Source of the DNA: Rugosibacter sp.
GTDB taxonomy: Bacteria; Pseudomonadota; Gammaproteobacteria; Burkholderiales; Rhodocyclaceae
Direction: 5' to 3'
Length of the DNA stretch: 64,000 nucleotides
Assembly: GCA_030645365.1 (NCBI GenBank)
Contig: JAUSMB010000035.1
Span: forward strand, 1 to 64,000
Shown: positions 1 to 12,697 of the stretch, piece by piece
Position numbering within the stretch: the stretch's first letter is position 1
Layout of the letters: each line of letters begins with the position of its first letter
Notes under the pieces: generated by a model
Told to the model about the DNA's origin: nothing
Seen by the model: only the letters and a program-made list of their open reading frames with translations
Databases searched by the model: none
Translations under genes and position numbers: made by a program

Positions 1-143
1 GTGGTGACCCGGGCCACGGTATGCTCTGCTCTGCTTCTTGATCCACGTCGAAGCCATGTCGCCCCCAGTGGTTGTGTTGCTGTGCGCTTTTTGAATCCGT
101 ATCTGGACAGATGTGGCTAGAAGTGCGAATTGCAAGAGGCATT

Positions 144-833
144 CTAGCGATTTGACAGGGCAATGCGAAAAATATCTTTGGGTGAGGTGACAATAATGTC
201 AGCACCCCAGGTAGCGATGGTCTTTGCATCGCCCGAATAGCCCCACGTGGCGGCGACTGCTTTCATGCCGGCAGCGTGAGCCGCCAGAATGTCGCGTTCG
301 TCGTCACCGATATAGATGCAATGTTCAGGCTGAATCGTTGCCAGGCGTGCCGCCATGAGCAGGGGGGCAGGATGGGGTTTGGGGTGGGATGCGCTATCAC
401 CGGCTACCAGACAAATTGCCCGATGCTGCAAGCCAAGGCCAGCAATCAGCGGGGCGGCAAAGCGCAGTGCTTTGTTGGTGACAATTCCCCAGGGAATATT
501 CAGGTTATCCAGATGATCAAGGCACTCGGCGATGCCATCAAAAAGCTGGGTTTCGTTGTGAACATTTTTTTCGTACAGCGCAAGAAACTGTTGTTGTGCT
601 GCAAGGTATGCAGGATTTTCCGGGCCGATATTCATGCCAGCAAGAAGCAATCCTTTTGCACCGGCTGAAATGTGGGGGCGCAATTCAGTCAGCGGAAGCG
701 GGGGCAAACCATGTTCACCGCGCAGTTTGTTGAGCGCGCCTGCTAAATCGGGGGCAGTGTCGGCAAGGGTGCCATCAAGATCGAAAAAAATGGCAGGAAT
801 ATTGGTTGTTGCTTCAGTCATTCCGCTGCGCAC
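144..833 (-). CDS. gph: Phosphoglycolate phosphatase (HAD superfamily)
   Basis: ORF with [15 protein letters not shown] and [18 protein letters not shown] motifs; start may be the internal Met at 821. Confidence 0.9.
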   Translation of the reverse strand: MRSGMTEATTNIPAIFFDLDGTLADTAPDLAGALNKLRGEHGLPPLPLTELRPHISAGAKGLLLAGMNIGPENPAYLAAQQQFLALYEKNVHNETQLFDGIAECLDHLDNLNIPWGIVTNKALRFAAPLIAGLGLQHRAICLVAGDSASHPKPHPAPLLMAARLATIQPEHCIYIGDDERDILAAHAAGMKAVAATWGYSGDAKTIATWGADIIVTSPKDIFRIALSNR

Positions 834-1509
834 GTAACAGATAGTTAATCTGGGTATCGTTTGTCAGGTTGCATTGCCTTGTGAACGGGTTGTAGTTCAA
901 ACCAACGATTTCGGTTATAGCCAGCCCTGCCTGGCGACAATAGGTGGTTAGTTCGGAGGGTTTGATGAAATGGTTGTAGTCATGCGTGCCGCGCGGTAAA
1001 AGCTTGAGAACATACTCAGCACCTAGCACAGCAAGCAACCATGCTTTGGGGTTGCGATTGAGGGTGGAAAAAAACACTTGCCCGCCAGGTTTTGCCAGAT
1101 CAGCACAGGCTTGAACTACGCTCGCCGGGTTTGGAACGTGCTCGAGCATTTCAAGACAGGTGACGGCGTCAAAGCTAGCAGGTGCTTGCATTGCCATTGC
1201 TTCAGCAGCAATGAGCTGGTAATCGACAGTTTGCCCGCTTTCAAGCAAGTGGAGTTTGGCAACCGCTAATGCTTTCTCGGCTAAATCAATTCCGGTGACT
1301 TTGGCCCCAAACGTTGCCATGCCTTCGCTGAGTAAGCCGCCACCACAGCCCACATCGAGTACCTGTTTGCCTTTTAGACTGATATGCCGTTCAATCCACT
1401 CAAGGCGAATAGGGTTGATGTCATGCAGAGGTTTGAATTCCGAATTGGGGTCCCACCAGCGGTGAGCTAGTTCGCCAAATTTCTTTAATTCAGCAGGATC
1501 GGCATTCAT
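814..1509 (-). CDS. ubiG: Ubiquinone biosynthesis O-methyltransferase
   Basis: [40 protein letters not shown]...[16 protein letters not shown]; start moved to 1509 because the longer ORF runs through a terminator hairpin. Confidence 0.93.
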   Translation of the reverse strand: MNADPAELKKFGELAHRWWDPNSEFKPLHDINPIRLEWIERHISLKGKQVLDVGCGGGLLSEGMATFGAKVTGIDLAEKALAVAKLHLLESGQTVDYQLIAAEAMAMQAPASFDAVTCLEMLEHVPNPASVVQACADLAKPGGQVFFSTLNRNPKAWLLAVLGAEYVLKLLPRGTHDYNHFIKPSELTTYCRQAGLAITEIVGLNYNPFTRQCNLTNDTQINYLLRAQRND

Positions 1510-1542
1510 TGATTGCTCCATTCCATTTGCTTTCAGGTTAAC

Positions 1543-1572
1543 AAAAAAAGCCCTGCCAGGCAGGGCTTTTTT
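1543..1572. terminator. Rho-independent terminator between ompA-like gene and ubiG
   Basis: AAAAAAAGCCCTGCCAGGCAGGGCTTTTTT, perfect stem flanked by A and T tracts. Confidence 0.85.
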
Positions 1573-1587
1573 AACTGACAGGAGCAA

Positions 1588-2253
1588 TTACTGAGCTTTA
1601 GTACCGATGATTTCGATGTCAACGCGACGATCAGGCTGCAGGCAGGCAATCACTTTTTTGCTCTTCGAGCCTTTGCAATCATCAGGCTTTGTGACAGGCT
1701 GTGTTTCACCCTTGCCTTCGGCAAAGACGCGGTTAGCATCGACACCCTTACCTACCAGGTAAGTTTTGACGGCTGCAGAGCGCTTTTCGGAGAGCTTCTG
1801 GTTGTAGGCATCAGCGCCGAAACGGTCAGCGTGGCCCGTAGCGATAATCACTTCCAGATTGACGCTCTTGATGTCTTCTACGAGTTTGTCTAGTTTGGCC
1901 TTGCCTTCGCTGCGCAAAATAGCCTTGTTAAAGTCGAACAGAGCATCAGCTGACAAAGTCACCTTTTCTGCGGCAGGTTTTGGCGCAGGGGCTGGGGCAG
2001 CAGCAGGCGCGGCGGGAGCAGCGGCAACTTCTTTTTTTACCAGATCCGGATCGCATTCCTCGATTGCCATGGCAGGTGTCCAGTAACCGGTGCGCCAGCA
2101 CAGGCCGGTTCCACTTTTGGCAACGTAGCTACGCTGGTCGATGACATAACCTACGGTTCCAGCAGTATCGATGCCTGGGGTTTGGGCAAAAGCGGTGGCA
2201 GATAAGCCGAGTAATGCGGCTAACAGTACGGAGTATTTAGCATGAGTAATCAT
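1588..2253 (-). CDS. OmpA-family outer membrane protein
   Basis: Signal peptide, Ala/Pro linker and C-terminal OmpA domain (ATGHADRFGADAYNQKLSEKRSAAVKTYL). Confidence 0.9.
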   Translation of the reverse strand: MITHAKYSVLLAALLGLSATAFAQTPGIDTAGTVGYVIDQRSYVAKSGTGLCWRTGYWTPAMAIEECDPDLVKKEVAAAPAAPAAAPAPAPKPAAEKVTLSADALFDFNKAILRSEGKAKLDKLVEDIKSVNLEVIIATGHADRFGADAYNQKLSEKRSAAVKTYLVGKGVDANRVFAEGKGETQPVTKPDDCKGSKSKKVIACLQPDRRVDIEIIGTKAQ

Positions 2254-2328
2254 GGTGAGTCCTTTATATGGTTAATGAAATGGGTATGGCCAGTAAATGC
2301 CGCCAGTAGTTAAAATCAGGCTTAATTG

Positions 2329-3672
2329 TTAATAGGCTAGGCGATTATGCCATATGTTTGTGCGCGCTAATAGTTGCTGTATCTCAATGTTTGATGGCAG
2401 GCCATTTTGCATCTGGAGTTTTCCCGCGACCCAAGTATGGGTAACGTTATCTCTTCCTGCAGTGTAGACAAGATGAGAGGCGGGGTCAAAGCAGGGTTGC
2501 AGCATCCAGTCATCGAGGCGGACGGCACAAAGGTCGGCTGCTTTGCCTGGAAGCAAAGATCCAATCTGCTGATCAAGCCCTAAAGCGCTAGCGCCATTAA
2601 GCGTGGCTGCCTGTAGTGCCTGATGGGCCGTGAGTAGTGTTGCATCTTCATTCACTCCTTTAGCCAGCAGGGTTGATAGTCGCATTTCTTGAAAAATGTC
2701 GAGTCGATTATTAGAGGCGGCGCTATCTGTGCCTAGCCCAAAGTTGATTCCTCGTTGGTGTATGGGTTTTATGTTGGGAATGCCGCTGCCTAGCTTGAGG
2801 TTCGATGTGGGGCAAAAGGCAATGTGACAGCCTGTGAGGCTTAATTGATCAATTTCAGCGGCTTCGAGATGTACGGCGTGGACGGCGATGAATTGCGGCC
2901 CTAGCAAGCCGAGCGTGTGCAGCCTTTGCATAGGGCGAACCCCGTACTGTGTGATGCTTTCTGCAATCTCATGCCGAGTTTCGTGTAAGTGGGTGTGGAT
3001 CGGAATTTCCAGCTGGGCGGATAGCGTGGCGATTTTTTCGAAGGTTTTGTCGGAGACGGTGTAGGGTGCGTGTGGTGCGAGGCAAAAGCTTAGTAGAGGA
3101 TAGTCTTTGCACGCGTCACGCAAGGCGAGCCCTTTGGCGAGGTAGTCGTCTGCGTCTGCTGCGTAGTTGGTGGGGTGGTCCAGTACAACGAGACCTAGCG
3201 CTGCACGCATGCCGGATTGGCGCACGGCATCGGCTGCGGCCGCCGGAAAAAAGTACATGTCGTTAAAGGTTGTGATGCCGCCGCGCAACATTTCAGCACA
3301 AGCGAGCAACGTACCTGTATGGACGAAATCAGCGCTGAGGTGGCGGGCTTCGGCGGGCCAGATATGCTCAGATAGCCAGGTATTTAATGGTAAATCGTCA
3401 GCGTAACCACGCAAAAGTGACATGGCGGCGTGGGTATGCAGGTTAACTAATCCTGGTAATAGGACATGGCTGGGTAGCTCAACTTCCTCACGTGGTGAAT
3501 AAAGTTTTAACGCCTTCTCGCAAGGTAACAGGTCAACAATGCAGCCATCATTTATTGCCAGGGCGTGGTCGGACAAGGTGACGCCAGTGGGCTCAATCGG
3601 GATGATCCATTTTGGGTAAATCAGCAGGTCGATCGCTACTTGTGAGTTTTCTGGGTTCATGTCTGAATTCAA
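2329..3672 (-). CDS. TRZ/ATZ-family amidohydrolase (methylthioadenosine/S-adenosylhomocysteine deaminase-like)
   Basis: VNLHTHAAMSLLRGYADDLPLNTWL, HTHLHETRHE and LGTDSAASNN metal-site motifs. Confidence 0.88.
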   Translation of the reverse strand: MNSDMNPENSQVAIDLLIYPKWIIPIEPTGVTLSDHALAINDGCIVDLLPCEKALKLYSPREEVELPSHVLLPGLVNLHTHAAMSLLRGYADDLPLNTWLSEHIWPAEARHLSADFVHTGTLLACAEMLRGGITTFNDMYFFPAAAADAVRQSGMRAALGLVVLDHPTNYAADADDYLAKGLALRDACKDYPLLSFCLAPHAPYTVSDKTFEKIATLSAQLEIPIHTHLHETRHEIAESITQYGVRPMQRLHTLGLLGPQFIAVHAVHLEAAEIDQLSLTGCHIAFCPTSNLKLGSGIPNIKPIHQRGINFGLGTDSAASNNRLDIFQEMRLSTLLAKGVNEDATLLTAHQALQAATLNGASALGLDQQIGSLLPGKAADLCAVRLDDWMLQPCFDPASHLVYTAGRDNVTHTWVAGKLQMQNGLPSNIEIQQLLARTNIWHNRLAY

Positions 3673-3775
3673 TCAGATTCAGGCCATTCAGACAACTGTT
3701 AGGTTGGCCCATGCATGCTAAAATCGCCAGCTTTTATCGCTATCGCCTTGCCATTTATGGGTAAAGGCCGCCCAC

Positions 3776-6391
3776 ATGACTTCGTTCGCAAAAGAAACTT
3801 TACCCATCAGCCTAGAAGAGGAAATGCGTCACTCTTATCTCGATTACGCCATGAGCGTGATTGTGGGCCGGGCGCTCCCCGATGTGCGAGATGGTCTCAA
3901 GCCGGTGCATCGTCGTGTGTTGTTCGCCATGCACGAGCTTTCCAACGACTGGAACAGGGCGTATAAGAAGTCGGCGCGTATTGTCGGTGACGTGATTGGT
4001 AAATACCATCCGCACGGTGATACAGCTGTTTATGACACGATCGTTCGCATGGCGCAGAATTTTTCACTGCGTTACATGCTGGTTGATGGGCAAGGTAACT
4101 TTGGTTCGGTGGACGGCGATAACGCCGCTGCCATGCGGTACACCGAGATACGCATGGCGCGTATCGGCCACGAGTTGCTGATCGATATTGATAAGGAAAC
4201 CGTTGATTTTGGTCCGAACTATGATGGCTCGGAGCAAGAGCCTCTGGTCATGCCTGCTCGAATTCCCAATCTGCTCATTAATGGTTCGTCAGGCATTGCC
4301 GTTGGCATGGCGACCAACATTCCGCCACACAATCTGAATGAGGTGGTTGAAGCCTGTTTGGCTTTGCTGGCGAATCCTGCGATGACGATTGAAGAATTGA
4401 TTGCCGTCATACCAGCGCCGGATTTTCCCACTGCGGCTTTGATTTATGGCGTTTCCGGTGTGCGCGATGGTTACATGACGGGGCGTGGCCGGGTGATCAT
4501 GCGTGCGCGCACGCATATTGAAGACATTGAGCGTAATGGTCGGCAGGCCATTATCGTTGACGAGCTACCTTACCAGGTTAACAAAAAGACGCTGCAGGAG
4601 AAAATCGCCGAACTGGTACATGAAAAGAAAATAGAAGGCATCGCGCACATTCAGGATGAGTCGGATAAATCTGGCATGCGCCTGGTGATCGAGTTAAAGC
4701 GCGGTGAAGTGCCCGAAGTAATTCTTAATCATTTATACAAACAGACGCAGCTGCAAGATACGTTCGGCATGAATATGGTGGCCTTGGTTGATGGTCGGCC
4801 ACGGTTGCTTAATCTGAAGGAAATGCTGGAGTGCTTTCTTAGCCACCGGCGCGAAGTGGTTACGCGGCGCACAGTGTTTGAGTTACGCAAGGCGCGCGAG
4901 CGCGGGCACATTCTTGAAGGTTTGGCCGTTGCCTTGTCGAATGTGGATGAAATCATCGCGCTCATTAAAGCAGCACAGACGCCAGTTGAAGCCAAGCGTG
5001 GCCTGATGGGCCGCATCTGGCGCTCCGAGCTGGTTGAGGGCATGCTGGAACGCGCGTCCGCACAAGTTTCGCGGCCTGATGGCCTGGCGCCTGAATTTGG
5101 CATGTCGCCAGATGGTTATTTGTTGTCGGATGTGCAAGCACAGGCGATTCTTGAGCTGCGTCTTCAGCGCTTGACCGGCCTTGAGCAAGACAAAATTGTC
5201 AGCGAGTATCGCGAGGTGATGGCACAGATTCTGGACTTGCTCGACATCCTGGCTCGCCCTGAGCGTATTACCGCCATCATTGGCGAAGAGCTGGCCGCGA
5301 TCAAAACGCAATATGGCGATGCACGACGTTCAGAAATCGTCTTCGATACCGCAGATATCAGCCTCGAAGACCTGATCGTGCGCGAAGACATGGTGGTGAC
5401 GCTATCGCATACCGGCTACATCAAGCGCCAGCCGCTGGCGGTCTACCAGTCGCAAAAGCGCGGTGGGCGCGGCAAGCAGGCGGCGGCGGTCAAGGATGAC
5501 GATTTTGTCGACCGCCTGTTCATCGCCAATACCCACGATTACATTTTGTGCTTCTCGAGTCGTGGCCGTGTGTATTGGCTGAAGGTGTACGAAACGCCGG
5601 AAGGCGCGCGCAACTCGCGTGGCAAACCCATCATCAATTATTTCCCGCTGGAAAAGGATGAAAAGATTACCGCCATCCTGCCGGTTAAGGAATTCGACGA
5701 GCAGCATTTCGTTTTCATGGCCACGGGCATGGGCACGGTGAAGAAGACGCCGCTGACCAGCTTTGCCAATCCGCGCAAGGCCGGCATCATCGCAGTGGGC
5801 CTGGATGATGGCGATCACCTGATCGGCGTGGCGATTACCAACGGCCAATGCGACGTGATGTTGTTCTCGGACGCGGGTAAGGCGGTGCGTTTTGCCGAAG
5901 ATGATGTGCGTCCCATGGGACGTGAAGCGCGCGGCGTGCGCGGCATGATGCTGGAAGATGGGCAGAAGCTCATTTCCATGCTGGTCGCCGATAGTGAGGA
6001 ATGGGCAGTGCTGACGGCGACTGAAAATGGGTATGGCAAACGCACGCCGATTGCCGAATATACCCGCCATGGCCGTGGCACCAAGGGCATGATTGCGATC
6101 CAGACTTCCGAGCGCAATGGCCGCGTGGTGGCGGCGGTGTTGTCCGCCCCGGGCGAAACTCGCGAAGAGATTATGCTGATTTCTACCGGTGGTGTGCTGA
6201 TCCGCACGCGGGTGAATGATATCCGCGTCATGGGCCGCTCGACCCAGGGCGTGACGCTGATCAATCTCGACAAGGGCACTTTCCTTGCCGGTCTCGAAAA
6301 AGTGGTCGAGGCTGAAGAGGAGGGTGATGTGGGTGATGCGGGCGATGGCGTAGTCGAAGGCGAGGATGGCGCGGAGAGCAGTGAGAAATGA
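3776..6391 (+). CDS. gyrA: DNA gyrase subunit A
   Basis: Full-length GyrA with [32 protein letters not shown] and GyrA-box QKRGGRGKQ; acidic C-terminal tail. Confidence 0.98.
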   Translation: MTSFAKETLPISLEEEMRHSYLDYAMSVIVGRALPDVRDGLKPVHRRVLFAMHELSNDWNRAYKKSARIVGDVIGKYHPHGDTAVYDTIVRMAQNFSLRYMLVDGQGNFGSVDGDNAAAMRYTEIRMARIGHELLIDIDKETVDFGPNYDGSEQEPLVMPARIPNLLINGSSGIAVGMATNIPPHNLNEVVEACLALLANPAMTIEELIAVIPAPDFPTAALIYGVSGVRDGYMTGRGRVIMRARTHIEDIERNGRQAIIVDELPYQVNKKTLQEKIAELVHEKKIEGIAHIQDESDKSGMRLVIELKRGEVPEVILNHLYKQTQLQDTFGMNMVALVDGRPRLLNLKEMLECFLSHRREVVTRRTVFELRKARERGHILEGLAVALSNVDEIIALIKAAQTPVEAKRGLMGRIWRSELVEGMLERASAQVSRPDGLAPEFGMSPDGYLLSDVQAQAILELRLQRLTGLEQDKIVSEYREVMAQILDLLDILARPERITAIIGEELAAIKTQYGDARRSEIVFDTADISLEDLIVREDMVVTLSHTGYIKRQPLAVYQSQKRGGRGKQAAAVKDDDFVDRLFIANTHDYILCFSSRGRVYWLKVYETPEGARNSRGKPIINYFPLEKDEKITAILPVKEFDEQHFVFMATGMGTVKKTPLTSFANPRKAGIIAVGLDDGDHLIGVAITNGQCDVMLFSDAGKAVRFAEDDVRPMGREARGVRGMMLEDGQKLISMLVADSEEWAVLTATENGYGKRTPIAEYTRHGRGTKGMIAIQTSERNGRVVAAVLSAPGETREEIMLISTGGVLIRTRVNDIRVMGRSTQGVTLINLDKGTFLAGLEKVVEAEEEGDVGDAGDGVVEGEDGAESSEK

Positions 6392-6443
6392 GCAGTCGTT
6401 CTGAGCGTCATGCTGCCGCGCCTTGCCCTCAACAGAATCGGGA

Positions 6444-7550
6444 ATGGTGGCCTTGAGCCGGGTCTTCAACTTCAGCGCCGGCCCTGCCGTGCTACCGGAG
6501 GAAGTGCTGCGCCAGGCGGCGGCGGAGATGCTCGACTGGCACGGCTCGGGTATGTCGGTGATGGAAATGAGCCATCGCGGCAAGGAATTCACGGGCATCA
6601 TCGCCCAGGCGGAAGCCGACTTGCGCGAACTGCTGGCGGTGCCCGCCAACTACAAAATATTATTCATGCAAGGCGGAGCGATTGCCGAAAACGCCATCAT
6701 TCCGATGAATCTGCTCGGCGCGCGGAAGGCTGCCGACTACGTCGTGACCGGCTCGTGGTCGGTGAAGTCCTTCAAGGAGGCGAAGAAGTATTGCACGCCG
6801 CATCTCGCGGCCGGTGCGCTGCAGGGCCCCTTTCTCGCCGTGCCGCCAGCGCCGACTTTTGATCTCTCCGCCGATCCGGCCTACCTGTTCATCTGCACTA
6901 ACGAAACCATCGACGGTGTCGAGTGCCATGAACTGCCCGACATGCGCGCGCTGGGCCGGCCTGACCTGCCATTGGTCGCCGACCTTTCCTCGCACATCTT
7001 GTCGCGGCCTATCGACGTTTCGCGCTACGGGCTGATTTTCGGTGGCGCGCAGAAGAACATCGGCCCTGCCGGCCTGACCCTGGTGGTTGTGCGCGATGAC
7101 CTGCTTGACCGCGCCTTGCCGATTTGCCCTTCGGCCTTCGAGTTCAAGACCGTGGCCGAACATGGCTCGATGTACAACACGCCGCCGACCTATGCCATTT
7201 ACATCGCCGGCCTGGTTTTCCAGTGGCTCAAGCGCCAGGGTGGGCTGCCGGCCATGGAAGCGCGCAATATCGCCAAGGCCGAGTTGCTGTATGGCTATCT
7301 GGATTCGACGGATTTTTACCAGACCCACGTAGAAAAGGCTTTCCGCTCGCGCATGAACGTGCCTTTCTTTCTGCGCGATGAGTCGCTGAACGAAGACTTT
7401 CTGTCCGGCGCGAAAGCAGCGGGCCTGCTCCAGCTGAAGGGACACAAGTCGGTCGGCGGCATGCGCGCCTCGATCTACAACGCCATGCCCATTGAAGGCG
7501 TGCAGGCCCTGGTGACTTACCTGAAGGAGTTCGAGCGCACCCATGGCTAA
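6444..7550 (+). CDS. serC: Phosphoserine aminotransferase
   Basis: [62 protein letters not shown]. Confidence 0.97.
   Translation: MVALSRVFNFSAGPAVLPEEVLRQAAAEMLDWHGSGMSVMEMSHRGKEFTGIIAQAEADLRELLAVPANYKILFMQGGAIAENAIIPMNLLGARKAADYVVTGSWSVKSFKEAKKYCTPHLAAGALQGPFLAVPPAPTFDLSADPAYLFICTNETIDGVECHELPDMRALGRPDLPLVADLSSHILSRPIDVSRYGLIFGGAQKNIGPAGLTLVVVRDDLLDRALPICPSAFEFKTVAEHGSMYNTPPTYAIYIAGLVFQWLKRQGGLPAMEARNIAKAELLYGYLDSTDFYQTHVEKAFRSRMNVPFFLRDESLNEDFLSGAKAAGLLQLKGHKSVGGMRASIYNAMPIEGVQALVTYLKEFERTHG
6837..6860 (-). repeat. 24-bp dispersed motif, copy inside serC (21/24)
   Basis: GCCGTGCCGCCAGCGCCGACTTTT. Confidence 0.6.
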
Positions 7551-8622
7551 CGAAGAAGAACTGGGCAAGCTGCGCGTCGGTATCGACGCTATTGACAGCG
7601 AACTGTTGCGTCTGATCAACGAGCGGGCCAGGCTGGCCCAGCGCGTCGGCGAGATCAAGCAGGGCAACATCTATCGCCCGGAGCGCGAGGCGCAGGTGCT
7701 GCGCCGCGTGGCTGAGACAAATCCCGGCCCGCTCCCGGCAGTGGCCATGCAGCGCATCGTGCGCGAAGTCATGTCCGCCTGCCTGTCGCTGGAACAGCCG
7801 CTGACCATTGCCTATCTCGGCCCGGCGGGCACCTATTCCGAAGCGGCTGTACGCAAGCACTTCGGCGGCGCGCCGACCTTGTTGTCGTGTGCCGCGATCG
7901 ACGACGTTTTCCGCGCAGTTGAATCCGGCAATGCCCCTTACGGCGTGGTGCCGGTGGAAAATTCCACCGAAGGCGCCGTCGGCCGCTCGCTGGACCTGCT
8001 GCTGTCCTCACCGTTGATGATCTGCGGCGAGGTGACCCTGCCCATCCACCACAACCTGATGGGCAAGGTCGACTCGTCGGGCGAAGTGCAGTGTGTGTAT
8101 TCTCATGCCCAGTCGCTGGCTCAGTGCCACGAGTGGTTGAACCGCAAGCTGCCGAACGTGCCGCGTGTTGCCGTGGCCAGCAATGCCGAGGCGGCGCGAC
8201 TGGCGGCAAGCGAAGCAGGGGCAGCAGCCATCGCCGGTGAGGCAGCCGCAGCGCTCTACGGGTTGCCCATACTGGCCGCCAACATCGAGGACGACCCGAA
8301 CAACACGACGCGCTTCGTCATCATCGCCGAGCATGACGCCGCGCCTTCCGGTGCGGATAAAACCTCGCTGATCTGTTCGACCCTGAACCGCCCCGGCGCG
8401 ATCCATCACCTGCTGGCGCCCTTCGCCGACAACGGTGTTTCGATGAGCCGCCTCGAATCCCGCCCGGCACGCCGGTTGGGTGGCAACCATTGGGAATATG
8501 TTTTCTATATCGACATCGAAGGCCATCAAGACGAACCAGCGGTGGCGAGTGCCCTGGCCGGACTGGAGAGCCGCGCCGGTTTCGTCAAGCGTCTCGGCTC
8601 TTACCCCAAAGCGGTCTACTGA
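7543..8622 (+). CDS. pheA: Bifunctional chorismate mutase/prephenate dehydratase
   Basis: N-terminal chorismate mutase, then [18 protein letters not shown] and the ACT-domain ESRP motif. Confidence 0.96.
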   Translation: MANEEELGKLRVGIDAIDSELLRLINERARLAQRVGEIKQGNIYRPEREAQVLRRVAETNPGPLPAVAMQRIVREVMSACLSLEQPLTIAYLGPAGTYSEAAVRKHFGGAPTLLSCAAIDDVFRAVESGNAPYGVVPVENSTEGAVGRSLDLLLSSPLMICGEVTLPIHHNLMGKVDSSGEVQCVYSHAQSLAQCHEWLNRKLPNVPRVAVASNAEAARLAASEAGAAAIAGEAAAALYGLPILAANIEDDPNNTTRFVIIAEHDAAPSGADKTSLICSTLNRPGAIHHLLAPFADNGVSMSRLESRPARRLGGNHWEYVFYIDIEGHQDEPAVASALAGLESRAGFVKRLGSYPKAVY

Positions 8623-8628
8623 GGTTTC

Positions 8629-9726
8629 ATGATGAGCACGGCATCCCAGGCATTGCCTTATATCCGCGGCATTTCCCCGTATCTTCCGGGCAAACCGATT
8701 ACCCAGTTGTCGCGTGAAATGGGTATTCCGCAGGAACAAATCATCAAGCTGGCGTCGAATGAAAATCCGCTGGGCATGAGCCCGCTGGCGCGGCGGGCCA
8801 TCGAAGCGGCGCTCGTCGGCGCCGAGCGTTACCCGGACCAGTTCGAGTTGATCGCCGCGCTGGCCGAGCGTCATGGCGTGACGGCGGAGCAGGTTGTGTT
8901 AGGCAATGGCTCGAATGACCTGCTTGATCTGGTGGCGCGCGCATTCCTCTCGGCAGGGCGCTCCAGTGTGGTCGCGGAATATGCGTTTGCCATTTATGCG
9001 CTGGTCACTGAAATCACCGGTGGCGCGACCATTGTCGCAGCGGCAAAACACTACGGCCATGACCCGGTGACGCTGTTGGCAGCCATCCGTCCGGATACGC
9101 GCGTGCTGTGGATCGCCAATCCGAACAATCCGACGGGCACATTTTTGCCGTATGCCGATGTCCGTGCGTTGATCGAGCGTATTCCGCCGCATGTCGTGGT
9201 GGTGCTGGATGAGGCTTACACCGAATATCTGCCACCGGCCGAGCGGGTGGACAGCGTCGCCTGGGTCAGGGATTTCCCGAACCTGGTGGTGACCCGCACA
9301 TTCTCCAAAATCTACGGGCTGGCCGGGTTGCGCGTGGGCTATGCGGTGGCGCATGCCGCAGTCGCCGATCTGATGAACCGTGTGCGCCAGCCATTCAATG
9401 TCGGCAATCTCGGCTTGGCCGCGGCGCTGGCCGCGCTGGACGACCATCTGTTTCTGGCTGAAAGCTACACGCTCAACCGTCAGGGCATGGAGCAGCTCAT
9501 CAGTGGGGTGAAGCATCTGGGCGTGGAACATATTCCATCGCATGGCAATTTCATCACCATCGCCGTGCCCGATGGCGCGGCCATCAACCAGCGCCTGCTC
9601 AAACAGGGCGTGATCGTGCGGCCGCTGGGCGGCTATGGCATGCCCAATCATTTGCGCGTGACCATCGGCCGCGAAACGGAAAACCAGCGTTTTCTCGCGT
9701 CGCTGGAAAAAGCCCTGCACGGATGA
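8629..9726 (+). CDS. hisC: Histidinol-phosphate aminotransferase
   Basis: IKLASNENPLGMSPLA, NPNNPTGTFLPYADV, FSKIYGLAGLRVGYA. Confidence 0.93.
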   Translation: MMSTASQALPYIRGISPYLPGKPITQLSREMGIPQEQIIKLASNENPLGMSPLARRAIEAALVGAERYPDQFELIAALAERHGVTAEQVVLGNGSNDLLDLVARAFLSAGRSSVVAEYAFAIYALVTEITGGATIVAAAKHYGHDPVTLLAAIRPDTRVLWIANPNNPTGTFLPYADVRALIERIPPHVVVVLDEAYTEYLPPAERVDSVAWVRDFPNLVVTRTFSKIYGLAGLRVGYAVAHAAVADLMNRVRQPFNVGNLGLAAALAALDDHLFLAESYTLNRQGMEQLISGVKHLGVEHIPSHGNFITIAVPDGAAINQRLLKQGVIVRPLGGYGMPNHLRVTIGRETENQRFLASLEKALHG

Positions 9727-10604
9727 TGCTGAAAAAAGTCGTCGTCTGTGGTGTCGGGCTGATTGGCGGCTCGTTTGCGCTGGCGCTCAAGACAGCCGGC
9801 GCGGTCGGTGAAGTGGTTGGCCTTGGCCGCAGGCAGGCGTCATTGGTCGCGGCGCAACAGCGCGGCGTGATTGACCGCATCGCCAGCGATTGGGCGGATG
9901 CCTTGCAGGATGCCGATCTGGTGTTTCTGGCTATGCCCGTGGGGCAGATGTTGCCGGTGATGCAGGCGCTAGCGCTGCATTTGCCGCCAGATGCCATCGT
10001 GACTGATGGCGGCAGCACCAAACTGGATGTGGCCGCTGCGGCGCGGATCGCATTCGGCGAAAAAATCGCCCAGTTTGTGCCGGGGCATCCGATTGCGGGT
10101 GCCGAAAAAAGCGGGGTCGAGGCCGCCCAGGCCAATCTCTTTCAGGACAAGCGCGTGGTGTTGACGCCGCTGGCGGAAAATTCTGTAGCACGGGTCGCGC
10201 TCGTGCAGCGTGCCTGGGAAGCCTGTGGCGCGCAGGTGTCTCAACTGGATGCCGCAGCCCATGACCAGATATTTGCTGCGGTCAGCCACCTGCCGCATTT
10301 GCTGGCTTTTGCGCTGGTGCATGAATTCGCCCAGCGCACGGATGCCGACCAACTGTTTGGCTTCGCCGCTGGCGGCTTCCGCGATTTCACGCGCATTGCC
10401 AGCAGCCATCCGGAAATGTGGCGTGACATCTGCCTGGCCAACCGCGCTGCGCTGCTGGTTGAACTGGATGCCTATATGGCCGAATTGATGCGCACCCGCA
10501 GTTTGCTAGCCGGAGCGGATGCCCAAGGTTTGCAGGCCATGTTCGACACCGCGCGCACGCGCCGCGATGCGTGGCTCGATAGTCTCACACCCCCAGGAGA
10601 ATGA
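9723..10604 (+). CDS. tyrA: Prephenate dehydrogenase family protein
   Basis: [18 protein letters not shown] Rossmann motif; [31 protein letters not shown]. Confidence 0.93.
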   Translation: MMLKKVVVCGVGLIGGSFALALKTAGAVGEVVGLGRRQASLVAAQQRGVIDRIASDWADALQDADLVFLAMPVGQMLPVMQALALHLPPDAIVTDGGSTKLDVAAAARIAFGEKIAQFVPGHPIAGAEKSGVEAAQANLFQDKRVVLTPLAENSVARVALVQRAWEACGAQVSQLDAAAHDQIFAAVSHLPHLLAFALVHEFAQRTDADQLFGFAAGGFRDFTRIASSHPEMWRDICLANRAALLVELDAYMAELMRTRSLLAGADAQGLQAMFDTARTRRDAWLDSLTPPGE

Positions 10605-12544
10605 TGGACACGCTAGTTTTGCCGCCATTGCGCACAGCATCTGGCTGTGTCCGTCTGCCGGGCTCGAAGAGTATTTCCAACCGCATGCTGTTGCTGGCGG
10701 CGCTGGCTGAAGGCACGACCGAGATTCGTGATGTGCTGGTGGCCGATGACACGCAGGTGATGCTGGCCGCGCTCGAAAAACTCGGCGTTGGCATGACGGC
10801 GATTGATGATCGTACATGGAGAATCGAAGGCTGTGGCGGTGCATTTCCGGTAAAAGCAGCTGATCTTTTCATGGGCAATGCCGGTACTGCGATCCGTCCG
10901 CTGACCGCAGCGCTGGCCTTGTCCGGCGGGCATTACCGCTTGAGTGGTGTGCCACGCATGCATGAGCGGCCGATCGGCGATCTGGTGGATGGCTTGCGGC
11001 AGGTCGGTGCGGATGTGCGTTATACCGGCGAGGCGGGTTTTCCGCCACTGGAAGTTTTCCCCGCGACGATTCAACTGGCGCAACCCATTCGCCTGCGCGG
11101 CGATGTGTCTTCGCAGTTTCTCAGCGCGCTGCTGATGGCTTTGCCATTGAGCGGTGAAGAGGCCGTTGTTGAAATGACCACCGAGTTGATTTCTCAACCC
11201 TATGTTGAAATCACGCTGAACCTCATGGCGCGCTTTGGTGTCGAGGTGCAACGTGAAGGCTGGCAGCGTTTTATCATTCCCGCCGGGCAGCGCTATCGCA
11301 GTCCCGGCGTTTTACACGTTGAAGGCGATGCGTCTTCTGCCTCCTATTTTCTGGCGGCGGGATTACTTGGCGGCGGGCCGGTGCGTGTGGAAGGCGTCGG
11401 CAAAAACAGTATCCAGGGCGATGTGCGGTTTGCCGATGCGCTGGAAAAACTGGGCGCGTGCATCACCTGGGGCGAGAATTTTATCGAGGCTGCCGCAACA
11501 TCAAATAGCGCCCGGAAAATCAAGGCATTCGACCTCGATCTGAATCACATTCCCGATGCGGCGATGACGCTGGCCGTGTGTGCATTATTTGCCGATGGCC
11601 GCTGTGTGCTGCGCAATATCGGCTCCTGGCGGGTGAAGGAAACGGATCGCATCGCCGCAATGGCAATTGAATTGCGCAAATTCGGTGCTGTCATCGAGGA
11701 GGGCAGCGACTGGCTCGCCGTCTCGCCAGCGCCGAGTTTACGTCGTGACGTGGTGGTGGATACCTATGACGACCACCGCATGGCGATGTGCTTTTCGTTG
11801 GTGGCGTTTGCAGGTGTGCCCGTGGTGATTAACGATCCGGATTGCGTACGCAAAACATTTCCGGATTACTTTGCTGCGCTGGCCGAAATTTCGGCACCTG
11901 TCATTGCCATTGATGGTCCCTCGGCCTCTGGCAAAGGGACAGTCGCGTCGTTAGTCGCGGCAAAGTTGGGCTATCACTATCTGGATAGCGGCGCACTGTA
12001 TCGGCTCACTGCATTAGCGGCCGTTCGTGCAGGCGTTGCGCTGGATGATGCACCCAGGGTGGCGGCGTTGGCGGCTACCTTGCCTGCACGTTTTGAAAAC
12101 GGAGATGTTTTCTTGAATGCAGACGATGTTACCGATGCAATTCGTACCGAAGAAGCCTCTGCAGGCGCCTCGTGCGTGGCAGCCATTGCCGAGGTTCGCG
12201 CGGCTTTACTGGCGCGTCAGCGAGCATGGCGACGCTTCCCGGGATTGGTGGCGGATGGGCGCGATATGGGCTCGGTGGTCTTCCCGTCAGCCACTGTCAA
12301 GGTGTTCCTGACAGCCTCAGCCGAGACACGGGCAGAAAGGCGTTATAAACAGTTGATCGCAAAGGGCTTAGCTGCTAATATGCTCGGCCTTTTGCAGGAT
12401 TTGCAAACACGGGATGAACGCGACGCTCAACGGAGCGAAGCGCCTCTTCGTCAATGTAAAGATGCTCACCTGGTTGATACCACCCAGATGGGGATTGCAG
12501 AAGCGGTCGATGCAGTGATGGCGCTGGTTACAGAAAGCTTGTGA
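10601..12544 (+). CDS. aroA-cmk: Fused 3-phosphoshikimate 1-carboxyvinyltransferase / cytidylate kinase
   Basis: EPSP synthase ([35 protein letters not shown]) running in frame into CMP kinase ([34 protein letters not shown]). Confidence 0.95.
   Translation: MMDTLVLPPLRTASGCVRLPGSKSISNRMLLLAALAEGTTEIRDVLVADDTQVMLAALEKLGVGMTAIDDRTWRIEGCGGAFPVKAADLFMGNAGTAIRPLTAALALSGGHYRLSGVPRMHERPIGDLVDGLRQVGADVRYTGEAGFPPLEVFPATIQLAQPIRLRGDVSSQFLSALLMALPLSGEEAVVEMTTELISQPYVEITLNLMARFGVEVQREGWQRFIIPAGQRYRSPGVLHVEGDASSASYFLAAGLLGGGPVRVEGVGKNSIQGDVRFADALEKLGACITWGENFIEAAATSNSARKIKAFDLDLNHIPDAAMTLAVCALFADGRCVLRNIGSWRVKETDRIAAMAIELRKFGAVIEEGSDWLAVSPAPSLRRDVVVDTYDDHRMAMCFSLVAFAGVPVVINDPDCVRKTFPDYFAALAEISAPVIAIDGPSASGKGTVASLVAAKLGYHYLDSGALYRLTALAAVRAGVALDDAPRVAALAATLPARFENGDVFLNADDVTDAIRTEEASAGASCVAAIAEVRAALLARQRAWRRFPGLVADGRDMGSVVFPSATVKVFLTASAETRAERRYKQLIAKGLAANMLGLLQDLQTRDERDAQRSEAPLRQCKDAHLVDTTQMGIAEAVDAVMALVTESL
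11717..11740 (-). repeat. 24-bp dispersed motif, copy inside aroA (20/24)
   Basis: GCCGTCTCGCCAGCGCCGAGTTTA. Confidence 0.5.
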
Positions 12545-12697
12545 AAAGTTTGTAACTCAGGTGTCAGATATGCTGTGCAGGCCTTGTTTTAGAGTGTTTT
12601 AGTTTTATCCCGCGTGCTGGCAAGACTACCCGTTGAGCCAGCGAAGAGAAACCAACCTGTCACGTGAGTGACAAAAACTTGTAAGGTACCAAACCTA

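Noticed and set aside
4409-4432. gyrA match to the 24-bp motif (19/24)
   Set aside because: Encodes the conserved GyrA IPxPDFPT segment, so the resemblance is probably coincidental; kept only as a weak copy in the count.
5402-6649. 415-aa ORF antisense to gyrA/serC
   Set aside because: Shadow ORF opposite a highly conserved gene; low-complexity composition and no recognisable domain.
6660-7670. 336-aa ORF antisense to serC
   Set aside because: Shadow ORF fully opposite a conserved enzyme.
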